A DNA stretch of 35,601 nucleotides, from positions 1 to 35,601 of the forward strand of contig JAOAFQ010000133.1 in assembly GCA_026416195.1 (NCBI GenBank). The letters run 5' to 3'. This DNA comes from Candidatus Aminicenantota bacterium (GTDB lineage: Bacteria; Acidobacteriota; Aminicenantia; Aminicenantales; CALLJL01). This document shows, piece after piece, positions 14,751 to 23,200 of this stretch (its first letter is position 1; every line of letters starts with the position of its first letter). The notes under the pieces were generated by a model. It worked only from the letters and a program-made list of their open reading frames with translations. It searched no databases and was not told where the DNA came from. The translations under genes were made by a program, and so were the position numbers.

Positions 14751-16577
14751 ATGGCGGTGGAAAAAGAAAAACTTTATCGGGTTCACTTGATGGTTTGTGC
14801 TGGAACGGGCTGTGTCTCTAACCATGCCTTTGAAATAAAAGAGGCTTTAGAAAAAGAAATTAAACGGCGAGGCCTGGAAAAGGAAGTTAAAGTAGTAACT
14901 ACTGGTTGTAATGGTTTTTGTGAAAGAGGGCCTCTCATGGTGGTTCAGCCCGGAAATATTTTTTATCAGATGTTAACAGTTAAAGACATTCCTTATTTAG
15001 TTGAAGAGCACCTCCTTAAAGGCCGACCAGTTAAAAAACTGATGTATCAGCCACCCGAAGAAAAAACTCCTGTTCCCGTTCTAAGTGAAATTAATTTTTT
15101 TAAAAAACAAGTTCTCGTGGCTTTACGTAATCGCGGTTTAATCGATCCCGAAAAGATTGAAGATTATATTGCCCGAGATGGCTACAAAGCTTTGGTTAAA
15201 GCTTTAACTCAAATGACTCCAGAAGAAATAATCCATGAAGTGACTATTTCCGGTCTCCGCGGGCGGGGTGGAGCTGGATTCCCCACAGGATTGAAATGGC
15301 AACTGGTTCGCAATGCCATTTCGCCTGATAATGAAAAATATCTCGTTTGTAACGGCGATGAGGGCGATCCTGGAGCTTTCATGGATCGGAGTATCCTTGA
15401 AGCCGATCCTCATTCAGTCATTGAGGGTATGTTGATTGGCGCCAAAGCTATTGGCGCCACTCAAGGATTTATTTATGTTCGAAATGAATATCCGTTGGCC
15501 GTGAAAAGAATTCTCATTGCCCTTGATCAAGCCCGATATTACGGACTCCTCGGTCATGACATTTTAGGCACAGGTTTTGATTTCGATATTCGCGTTGTTC
15601 GGGGAGCCGGCGCCTTTGTTTGTGGCGAAGAAACAGCTCTTTTGGCTTCAATTGAAGGTCGGTTGGGCGAACCTAGGCCTCGTCCACCCTATCCAGCTGA
15701 AAAAGGCTTATGGGGTAAGCCGACCTGCATTAATAATGTAGAAACATGGGCTAATATACCAGTCATCATTGACCGCGGGGGAAAATGGTTTGCTTCGATA
15801 GGCACAGCTACGAGCAAGGGGACAAAAGTTTTTTCTATTGTCGGCAAAATTAACAACACCGGATTGGTCGAGGTTCCTATGGGCATTACCCTTAGGGAAA
15901 TAATCTATGATATTGGCGGTGGCATTCCTGGTGGGAAAAAATTTAAAGCGGTTCAAACAGGAGGACCTTCCGGTGGTTGTATTCCGGCTGAATTAATTAA
16001 TCTGCCCATAGATTATGAAAGTTTAACGGCAGCTGGCTCAATGATGGGTTCAGGCGGCATGGTCGTTATGGACGAAGATACTTGCATGGTCGACGTCGCT
16101 CGTTATTTCCTTTCTTTTACCCAAGATGAGAGTTGCGGGAAATGCACTCCTTGCCGAGAGGGAACCAAGGCCATGCTCGATATTTTAACTCGAATAACTG
16201 AAGGAAAGGGAACCGAAGAAGATCTGGGGCTTCTTGAAGAATTAGCTGACACGATTAAAGAGGCCTCCCTCTGCGGGTTAGGGAAGACTGCCCCTAATCC
16301 AGTTTTAACCACCCTTCGCTACTTTCGGGATGAATATATTGCTCATATTCAGGATAAAAAGTGTCCGGCTCATGTTTGCCGTTCCTTAAATGTTTATAAA
16401 ATCGATCCTCAAATTTGCTTTGAAAAAGGACACGGTTGCGATGTTTGTCGGCGCAATTGCGCCACTGACGCCATCATTGGCTCTAAGGGCGAAGCCCATA
16501 AAATCGATCAAACTAAATGTATCAAATGCGGCGTTTGCTTTGATGTCTGCCATTTTGGCGCCGTAAAAGTTGAATAA
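14751..16577 (+). CDS. nuoF: NuoF/HydB-like NADH-binding FMN flavoprotein (locus 1)
   Basis: This 608-residue protein has the HydB layout: an N-terminal thioredoxin-like 2Fe-2S domain (CAGTGC, TTGCNGFCERGP), the NADH/FMN domain (GLRGRGGAGFPTGLKW, NGDEGDPGAFMDRS, RGAGAFVCGEETAL, INNVETWANIP), an SLBB domain, the NuoF 4Fe-4S motif SCGKCTPCREG, and a C-terminal two-cluster ferredoxin (CDVCRRNC and CIKCGVCFDVC). It should oxidise or reduce NAD(H) at FMN and pass electrons through its clusters. Next to it lies a HydA-N/HdrA-C fusion rather than a catalytic hydrogenase, so its partner appears to be Hdr. It follows the HndB-like gene by 11 bases. Confidence 0.95.
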   Translation: MAVEKEKLYRVHLMVCAGTGCVSNHAFEIKEALEKEIKRRGLEKEVKVVTTGCNGFCERGPLMVVQPGNIFYQMLTVKDIPYLVEEHLLKGRPVKKLMYQPPEEKTPVPVLSEINFFKKQVLVALRNRGLIDPEKIEDYIARDGYKALVKALTQMTPEEIIHEVTISGLRGRGGAGFPTGLKWQLVRNAISPDNEKYLVCNGDEGDPGAFMDRSILEADPHSVIEGMLIGAKAIGATQGFIYVRNEYPLAVKRILIALDQARYYGLLGHDILGTGFDFDIRVVRGAGAFVCGEETALLASIEGRLGEPRPRPPYPAEKGLWGKPTCINNVETWANIPVIIDRGGKWFASIGTATSKGTKVFSIVGKINNTGLVEVPMGITLREIIYDIGGGIPGGKKFKAVQTGGPSGGCIPAELINLPIDYESLTAAGSMMGSGGMVVMDEDTCMVDVARYFLSFTQDESCGKCTPCREGTKAMLDILTRITEGKGTEEDLGLLEELADTIKEASLCGLGKTAPNPVLTTLRYFRDEYIAHIQDKKCPAHVCRSLNVYKIDPQICFEKGHGCDVCRRNCATDAIIGSKGEAHKIDQTKCIKCGVCFDVCHFGAVKVE

Positions 16578-16590
16578 GGAGGTAATAGCA

Positions 16591-18348
16591 ATGATTACAG
16601 TTACTATAGATGGCAAAAAAATTCAGGTAGAAGAAGGGACAAATATTCTTAAAGCAGCGGAAAAACTAGATATAAAAATTCCAACTCTTTGCTATCATCC
16701 TCTGATTGAACCTTACGCTGCCTGCCGAGTCTGTCTGGTTGAGGTTACCTTAAGAGGCAAAACGGAATTAGTAACTGCTTGCAATACGAAGGTTCAAGAG
16801 GGGATGGACATTCAAACTACCTCTCCAAGGGCGGTGCAAAGTCGTCGTTTAAATGTGGAAATGCTTTTGGCTCGAGCCCCAGCAGCTGAACCATTGCAAA
16901 GACTAGCCCGAGAAATGGGCCTTGAAAAACCTCGTTTTCCTGTCCGTGATCCGCAGGAAAAATGTATTCTCTGCGGACTTTGTGTTCGAGCCTGTGAAGA
17001 AATAGTCGGCGCTTGCGCCATTAGTTTCGTTGATCGGGGTATAGAGCGCAAAGTTATGCCTCCTTTTGGGGAACCGTCAGTGGCTTGTATTGGCTGCACA
17101 GCTTGTGCTTACTTCTGTCCAACTGGGGCGATAACTTATGAAGATAAATATGGGCGTAAGGTCATTCATGATGAGCTTTATTTAGGGCCCTCAACCGCCA
17201 TTCGGGTGCCTATTCGTCAAGCCGTGCCCATGGTCCCTTTTATTGATGAGAAGGCCTGTATTCATTTCAAGACAGGACGATGTCAGCTGTGTGCCAAAGT
17301 TTGCGACCGCCAAGCTATTAATCATGAAATGGAAGATGAAGTTATCGAAGTTGAGGTTGGCTCAATTATTATGGCTACTGGCTTTAAACCCTTTGATGCC
17401 CGCCGAATTCCAGCATATGGCTACGGTCGATTGTCTAATGTTATCACCGCCCTTGAATTCGAGCATCTAGTCAATGCTTCTGGCCCAACTGGCGGCAAAA
17501 TTCTTCTGACCAATGGTGAAGAACCAAAATCAGTCGGAATTGTCCATTGTGTTGGTTCCAGAGATGAACACTACAATGAATACTGCTCCCGCGTCTGTTG
17601 CATGTATTCCCTCAAATTTGCCCATCTGATTAAAGAAAAAACTAAAGCCGAAATTTATGATTTTTACATTGACCTGCGCTGCTTTGGTAAAGGATATGAA
17701 GAATTTTATCACCGGCTCCTTGAGGAAGGCACTAAATTTATCCGTGGACGCGTTGCCGAAATCACCGATTTAGCTTTAACAAAAGAAGAGGAAGGGAAAT
17801 TAATCATCCGAGTTGAGGATACCTTGCTCGGGGTGGTCCGAAGAATTCCTGTGGACATGGTGATTCTGGCCACAGGCCTTGAACCCAGTGTTGATCATAA
17901 TCAAATCGCTAAAATTTTTAATATCTCTTGCAGCCAAGATATGTTTTTCTTAGAAAGGCATCCTAAATTAGCGCCCGTTTCCTCCTTTTCTGATGGAATC
18001 TTTCTAGCGGGTTGTTGTCAAGGGCCAAAAGACATTCCAGATAGCGTGGCTCAAGCTGGTGCGGCCGCGGCCGAGGCTTTAGCTTTAGCTGACAAAGGTG
18101 TTTTTGCTCTTGAACCAGTGACGGCTGAAATTAACGAAGAACTCTGCTCGGGTTGTCAAATATGCATTGGTCTTTGCCCCTTTAAGGCAATTACCTACGA
18201 TCGAGAAAAAGATATTTCTGTGGTTAATGATGCTCTTTGCAAAGGCTGTGGCACTTGTGTCGCGGCTTGTCCATCAGGGGCTGCTCAACAACGGCATTTC
18301 CGTGACCGACAAATTATGGCTGAGATCGAAGGCCTTTTGATTCTTTAA
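16591..18348 (+). CDS. Fusion of HydA/NuoG-type Fe-S N-terminus with the C-terminal half of HdrA
   Basis: Residues 1-95 form a 2Fe-2S domain (C34, C45, C48, C64) as at the start of HydA and NuoG. The next His/Cys 4Fe-4S site is missing (93-104 reads LARAPAAEPLQR). Two 4Fe-4S motifs follow (C125-C135, C166-C176). From about residue 201 the sequence is HdrA: IRQAVPMVPFIDE, cluster C223/C231/C234/C238, HCVGSRDE and YCSRVCC (C320, C332, C336, C337), FGKGYEEFY, DGIFLAGCCQGPKDIPDS, then a C-terminal two-cluster ferredoxin (C519-C529, C550-C560). No GxGxxG FAD motif is present; that lies in the HdrA half at 9214. The ATG at 16591 has AAGGAGG 8 bases upstream. No H-cluster domain exists. Confidence 0.9.
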   Translation: MITVTIDGKKIQVEEGTNILKAAEKLDIKIPTLCYHPLIEPYAACRVCLVEVTLRGKTELVTACNTKVQEGMDIQTTSPRAVQSRRLNVEMLLARAPAAEPLQRLAREMGLEKPRFPVRDPQEKCILCGLCVRACEEIVGACAISFVDRGIERKVMPPFGEPSVACIGCTACAYFCPTGAITYEDKYGRKVIHDELYLGPSTAIRVPIRQAVPMVPFIDEKACIHFKTGRCQLCAKVCDRQAINHEMEDEVIEVEVGSIIMATGFKPFDARRIPAYGYGRLSNVITALEFEHLVNASGPTGGKILLTNGEEPKSVGIVHCVGSRDEHYNEYCSRVCCMYSLKFAHLIKEKTKAEIYDFYIDLRCFGKGYEEFYHRLLEEGTKFIRGRVAEITDLALTKEEEGKLIIRVEDTLLGVVRRIPVDMVILATGLEPSVDHNQIAKIFNISCSQDMFFLERHPKLAPVSSFSDGIFLAGCCQGPKDIPDSVAQAGAAAAEALALADKGVFALEPVTAEINEELCSGCQICIGLCPFKAITYDREKDISVVNDALCKGCGTCVAACPSGAAQQRHFRDRQIMAEIEGLLIL

Positions 18349-18667
18349 ATTTTTAAATATTCAGTTATTTATTCGATCTTTCGGTTACTTGAAAGTAAAT
18401 TCATCTTAAGATGATAAAATTAAATTTGGAAAATATTCCCAGAGATGGGGAAAAATGCCTCAATTTTCTGGTCGTCTAAACTTTTAACCAATCTCCTTAG
18501 GCTCTTTATTTATTCAATATCAATAAATTAAGTAAAATTAATTTTGTCCTCCATAACCATAATTTGGTACGAAAATTGCTGAACTTTATATCCCATCTCC
18601 AGGTGGTTAGGCGTCCTTTTAAAGGCTCTTGAGGGCAGACGCTGAGATAATTAAAGGAGGTTAAAAG
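18349..18667 (+). other. Intergenic region between hdr loci 1 and 2 with a hairpin near the end
   Basis: No credible gene is seen in these 319 bases. Near the 3' end GGCGTC (18610-18615) can pair with GACGCT (18638-18643), enclosing the palindrome CCTTTTAAAGG (18616-18626), 20 bases before hdrC 2. TTCCC/GGGAA (18436-18440 with 18448-18452) is a small stem, and AAAATTAATTTT (18534-18545) is a perfect 12-base palindrome, probably by AT bias. I see no confident promoter and no T-run terminator, so locus 2 may be partly read through from locus 1. A strong AAAGGAGG at 18653-18660 serves hdrC 2. Confidence 0.4.
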
Positions 18668-19333
18668 ATGCCCCCAAAAGTAAGCCAAGAATGGGGTATT
18701 AAGAACAAAAAAGAAAGTGACCTTCGAGCCGATTTTCTTTATCAAGTGGCCAACATCCCTGGTGGAGAAAAAATAAAAAAATGTATCCAATGTGGCACCT
18801 GCACCGGCTCCTGTCCTGTAAGCTACACCATGGATATCATGCCCCGTGAAATCATCGCCCTTTTTCGAGCTGGATTAATTGAATCAATCCTCCATAGCCG
18901 GACCATTTGGATATGCGCTTCTTGTTACGCCTGTACGGTTCGTTGCCCTGCTGGCATCAAAGTTACAGATATCCTCTACGCTCTCAAAAGAATGGCCATG
19001 GAGAAGGGGCTCTTCCCCAAGAGATTTCCTATCTTCATTCTCTCTAAATCCTTTGTTTATTTAATTAATCTTTTCGGTCGAAGTTATGAGCCAGGACTGC
19101 TTATTCTTTATTATTTGAGGACCAACCCTTTAAAACTGTTTTCTCTTATGCCTCTTGCTTTCAAGCTATTTAGAAAGGGAAGATTAGCCCTTCTTCCCAA
19201 ATCAATTAAAAAAAGAAAGGAACTCTCGGCCATCTTAGCAGAGGCCGAAGTTATGGAGATGATCGTCCCTGAGCGGCCTTATCTGCAAGCTATCCCAAAA
19301 GGGCCAGTCCCTGGTTTTATCCGTCCATCCTGA
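18668..19333 (+). CDS. hdrC: HdrC-like iron-sulfur subunit (locus 2)
   Basis: This 221-residue paralogue of the protein at 7755 has two full 4Fe-4S motifs (C39-x2-C42-x2-C45-x3-C49 and C83-x2-C86-x2-C89-x3-C93). Shared stretches include KCIQCGTC, the second cluster region and DILYALKRMA versus EVMYALKRKA. It is about 30 residues longer, mainly through a Pro-rich C-terminal tail. Role as for HdrC: electron carrier between HdrA and HdrB. GGAGG lies 7 bases before the ATG and hdrB 2 follows by 10 bases. Confidence 0.92.
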   Translation: MPPKVSQEWGIKNKKESDLRADFLYQVANIPGGEKIKKCIQCGTCTGSCPVSYTMDIMPREIIALFRAGLIESILHSRTIWICASCYACTVRCPAGIKVTDILYALKRMAMEKGLFPKRFPIFILSKSFVYLINLFGRSYEPGLLILYYLRTNPLKLFSLMPLAFKLFRKGRLALLPKSIKKRKELSAILAEAEVMEMIVPERPYLQAIPKGPVPGFIRPS

Positions 19334-19343
19334 GGAGGCAAAA

Positions 19344-20213
19344 ATGACCTACATTTATTACCCCGGTTGTAGCTTGGAATCTTCAGCCAAGGCATATGAT
19401 TTATCGACTCGCTGGGTCTTTGAGAACCTGGGGATAACGCTAACTGAACTTGAAGATTGGAACTGTTGTGGCGCCACCATGTATATGTCCATAAAAGAAA
19501 CAATCTCCCTTGTTTTTTCGGCCCGAAATCTAGCTCTGGCTGAGAGACTCAACGGAGAGATTGTCGCTCCTTGTAGTTCCTGTTACACTATTCTTAATAA
19601 GACAAATAAATATTTGAAAGAAAATTTTATCCTTAGAGCCAAAGTTAACCAATCATTAAGACGCGACGGCCTCACTTATCATCTCCAAGTCAAAGTTCGT
19701 CATCCCCTTGATGTCTTAGTCAATGACATAGGAATAGACACGATCGCTTCTCGAGCCAAACGTTCTCTGACAGGACTCAAAATTGCCCAATACTATGGCT
19801 GCCAAATAGTGAGGCCTGAGGGTATTTTTGATGACCCGGAAAATCCAACAACGATGGATGAATTGTTTAGAGCTTTGGGCGCAACCAATGTCTATTTTCC
19901 GGTGAAGGTGCGCTGTTGCGGCGGAATGCTCATGACCACTTTCCCCGAGGTAGCCTTGAAGCTTAACAAAGATATCCTTGAATGTGCGGTGGCCAATAAC
20001 GCTGATTGTTTAGTAACCACCTGTCCTCTATGCCAGATCAACCTAGAAGCCTATCAGAAAAAAATCAACAAAAAGTTCAAAACCAATTTCAAGATACCTG
20101 TGCTATTTTTTACTCAGCTTCTTGCCTATACTTTAGGCTGCTCGCCTAAAGAGGCTGCTTTTGATCAAAACTTGGTTCCTATACCCGAAAAAATTCTTGG
20201 AGGAAGCCTATGA
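19344..20213 (+). CDS. hdrB: HdrB-like subunit with two CCG domains (locus 2)
   Basis: This 289-residue protein keeps both non-cubane cluster motifs: C9, C41-C42, C77-x2-C80 and C153, C191-C192, C227-x2-C230. It matches the locus 1 HdrB along its whole length (YYPGCSL, LEDWNCCGAT, YYGCQ, RCCGG, CPLCQ). An active disulfide-type or related centre is expected, with an unknown acceptor. It overlaps the large HdrA gene by the usual ATGA. Differences around the clusters, such as APCSSC against APCAGC, suggest the two sets may use different acceptors. Confidence 0.92.
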   Translation: MTYIYYPGCSLESSAKAYDLSTRWVFENLGITLTELEDWNCCGATMYMSIKETISLVFSARNLALAERLNGEIVAPCSSCYTILNKTNKYLKENFILRAKVNQSLRRDGLTYHLQVKVRHPLDVLVNDIGIDTIASRAKRSLTGLKIAQYYGCQIVRPEGIFDDPENPTTMDELFRALGATNVYFPVKVRCCGGMLMTTFPEVALKLNKDILECAVANNADCLVTTCPLCQINLEAYQKKINKKFKTNFKIPVLFFTQLLAYTLGCSPKEAAFDQNLVPIPEKILGGSL

Positions 20214-23200
20214 AAAATGATAATGAGGCGAAAGTTGGCGTCTATATCTGTCATTGTGGTTTGAATATCGCTCAGACAGTTGATGTTTATGAAGTAACCA
20301 ATTTTGCTTCCCAGCTTGAGCGGGTCGTTGTGGCCCGGGAATATAAGTTTATGTGCTCTGACCCCGGACAAGAACTTATCATTAAAGATATCAAAGAGAT
20401 AGGACTTAACCGGGTGGTCGTTGCTTCCTGTTCTCCTTTGATGCATGAGAAAACATTTCGGCGAGCCTGTGAAGCCGCCCATTTGAACGGTTTTCTCTTT
20501 CAGATGGCTAACATTCGAGAACAGTGTTCTTGGGTTCATCAAGATAAAAGAGCAGCGACCGAAAAAGCTAAAAGTTTAGTTAAAGCAGCTGTAAAGAGAG
20601 TCATTCGCCAAAATCCTCTCAAGCCGGCGAAAATAAAAATTAATCCGGCGACCCTAGTCGTCGGTGGCGGCATTGCTGGCATTCAGGCTGCTTTGGAAAT
20701 CGCTGATTCAGGTAATAAGGTTTACTTAGTCGAGAAAGATTCCACCATCGGCGGCAAAATGGCTAAGTTTGATAAAACTTTTCCCACCTTAGACTGTGCT
20801 GCTTGTATTCTTACACCTAAGATGGTCTCAGTCGCCCAGCACGAAAATATCGAACTCCTCACTCTGAGTGAAATCATTGATGTCCAAGGCTGTATAGGCG
20901 ATTTTACAGTTAAAGTTAAAAAAAAGGCCAGGTATGTTACTGAAAAATGCACTTCCTGTGGAGAATGCGCTAGAGCTTGCCCCATCCAAGTTCCCAACCC
21001 CTTTGAGGAGAATCTATCTCCGAGATCAGCTATTTATAAAACCTTTCCTCAGGCTATTCCTAACACCTATCTTATCGATAAGGAAGAACGTCCCCCTTGC
21101 CGCGAGACCTGTCCTATTGGCCAAGAAGCTGCCGGATATATTGCCCTTGTGGCTAAAGGAAAGTTTGCTGAGGCAGCTCGCCTGATCCGCCAGCAAAACC
21201 CTTTGCCTGAAATCTGCAGCCGAGTCTGTTACCATCCCTGTGAATCAGAGTGCAATCGAAGGTTGGTCGATGAACCCATAGCCATTAAAAATATCAAACG
21301 ATTTGTGATGGACTGGGAACTCAAACAAAAGGGCTCTTTGGAACCACCCAAGATTGAAATAAAAAGGGAAGAGAAAATTGCCATTATTGGTTCTGGTCCC
21401 TCGGGCTTGGCTTGCGCTCATGACCTTGCCTTAAAAGGATATGCCCCAACCATTTTTGAAAAACTAGAAGTGGTTGGAGGTATGCTCGCCGTTGGGATTC
21501 CAAAATACCGATTGCCTCGGGAAATTCTCAACAGAGAAATAGATTACATAAAAAAGATGGGGGTAACCATCAAAACGAATCTAGCCCTGGGGAAAGATTT
21601 CTCAATTGAGGACCTCTTCAATCAAGGATTCAAGGCTGTTTATATTGCCACAGGCGCTCACAAAAGCCTGAAAATGGATATTCCAGGAGAAGACTTGGCT
21701 GGCGTTTGGCATGGGGTTGATTTTCTTAGAAATGTCAATCTAGGTAAACCTCAAGCTGTTGGCGAGAGAGTGGCGGTCGTTGGAGGTGGCAACACGGCAA
21801 TAGATGCAGCCCGGACAGCCTTACGCCTAGGAGCAAAAGAGGTGACTATCCTCTATCGGCGAACTCGAAAAGAGATGCCAGCTGAAGAAGCAGAAATTCG
21901 AGCCGCTGAGGAAGAAGGAGTTAAGATCAAATATCTTATAGCCCCCATTGAAGTCCTAGGGAAAGAAGGGAAGATCTGCGGCGTTAGGTGCATTCGCATG
22001 GAGCTTGGGGAGCCCGATTCTAGTGGACGGCGCAGGCCAGTACCGGTGAAAGGAAGCGAGCACGACCTAGCTTTTGACACTCTGCTTATTGCCGTCAGTC
22101 AGGCCCCTGAAATTGATTTTATCAGCGATAAAACCCCTTTCAAAACGACCAGATGGGGAACGCTCGAGGTCAACCCAGAAACTTTGGAAACTAATATCAA
22201 AGGTGTTTTCGCTGGCGGTGATGTAGTCCTGGGTCCAGCTACGGTAATTGCCGCTATTAGTGATGGCAAGCGCGCGGCTGAAGCCATTGATAAATACCTC
22301 AATGGTGAACCTCTGGTCGATTTTAAAACCCACCGGGCGAAAAAGTTACCTCGGCGAGACGAAAACGGTCGACCTCATCGATTTGCTCCTACCTTCAAAG
22401 AAACACCTAAGAAATCCCGGATAAAAATGAAAGAAATAAGCTTAGAAAGTCGACTCAAGACTTTTGAAGAAGTAGAGCTGGGGTTTAGCCAAGAAGAAGC
22501 GATAAAAGAAGCGGAGCGTTGCTTGAATTGCGGTCTTTGCGTTGAATGCAAGGAATGCTTGCGGGTCTGCGAAGCCAAGGCCATCGATCACTTTATGAAA
22601 GATGAGATTAAGGAAATAAAAGTTGGGCAGATCCTGATTGCCACAGGCTACACTACTTTTAATTCTAAAGAGCTCAGCCTTTATGGCTATGGGCAATTTG
22701 ACAATGTCTATACAAGCTTGGAGTTTGAGAGATTACTTAATTCAACTGGTCCAACTCAGGGAAGAATAGTCTTGAAAAATGGCCAGGAGCCAAAAGCTAT
22801 CGGCATTATCCACTGCGTTGGTTCTCGGGACGAAAAGCATCACCCTTACTGCTCGCGGGTCTGTTGTATGTATGCTCTGAAGTTTGCCCACTTGATAAAA
22901 GACAGGACTGACGCTGAAGTTTATCAATTTTATATTGATATGAGAGCGTTCGGCAAGGGGTATGAAGAGTTCTATTCCCGAATTTTAGAAGAGGGAGTTA
23001 ATGTCATTAGAGGCAAAGTAGCCGAAGTGGTTCGGGCTAGCTGGTCTAAAAAAGATGAAGAAACGCTCCTCATTCGGTGTGAGGATACCCTGATTAAAAA
23101 ATATCGAGAAATTCCGGTCGATATGGTTGTCCTCTGCAATGCTATCGAGCCCCAAGCTGATGCCGGCGAGATTCAGCGACTTTTTTCTATTAGCCGCAGC

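Noticed and set aside
18534-18545. 12-base palindrome AAAATTAATTTT as an operator
   Set aside because: Low-complexity AT palindrome expected by chance in AT-rich DNA; not repeated near other operons.
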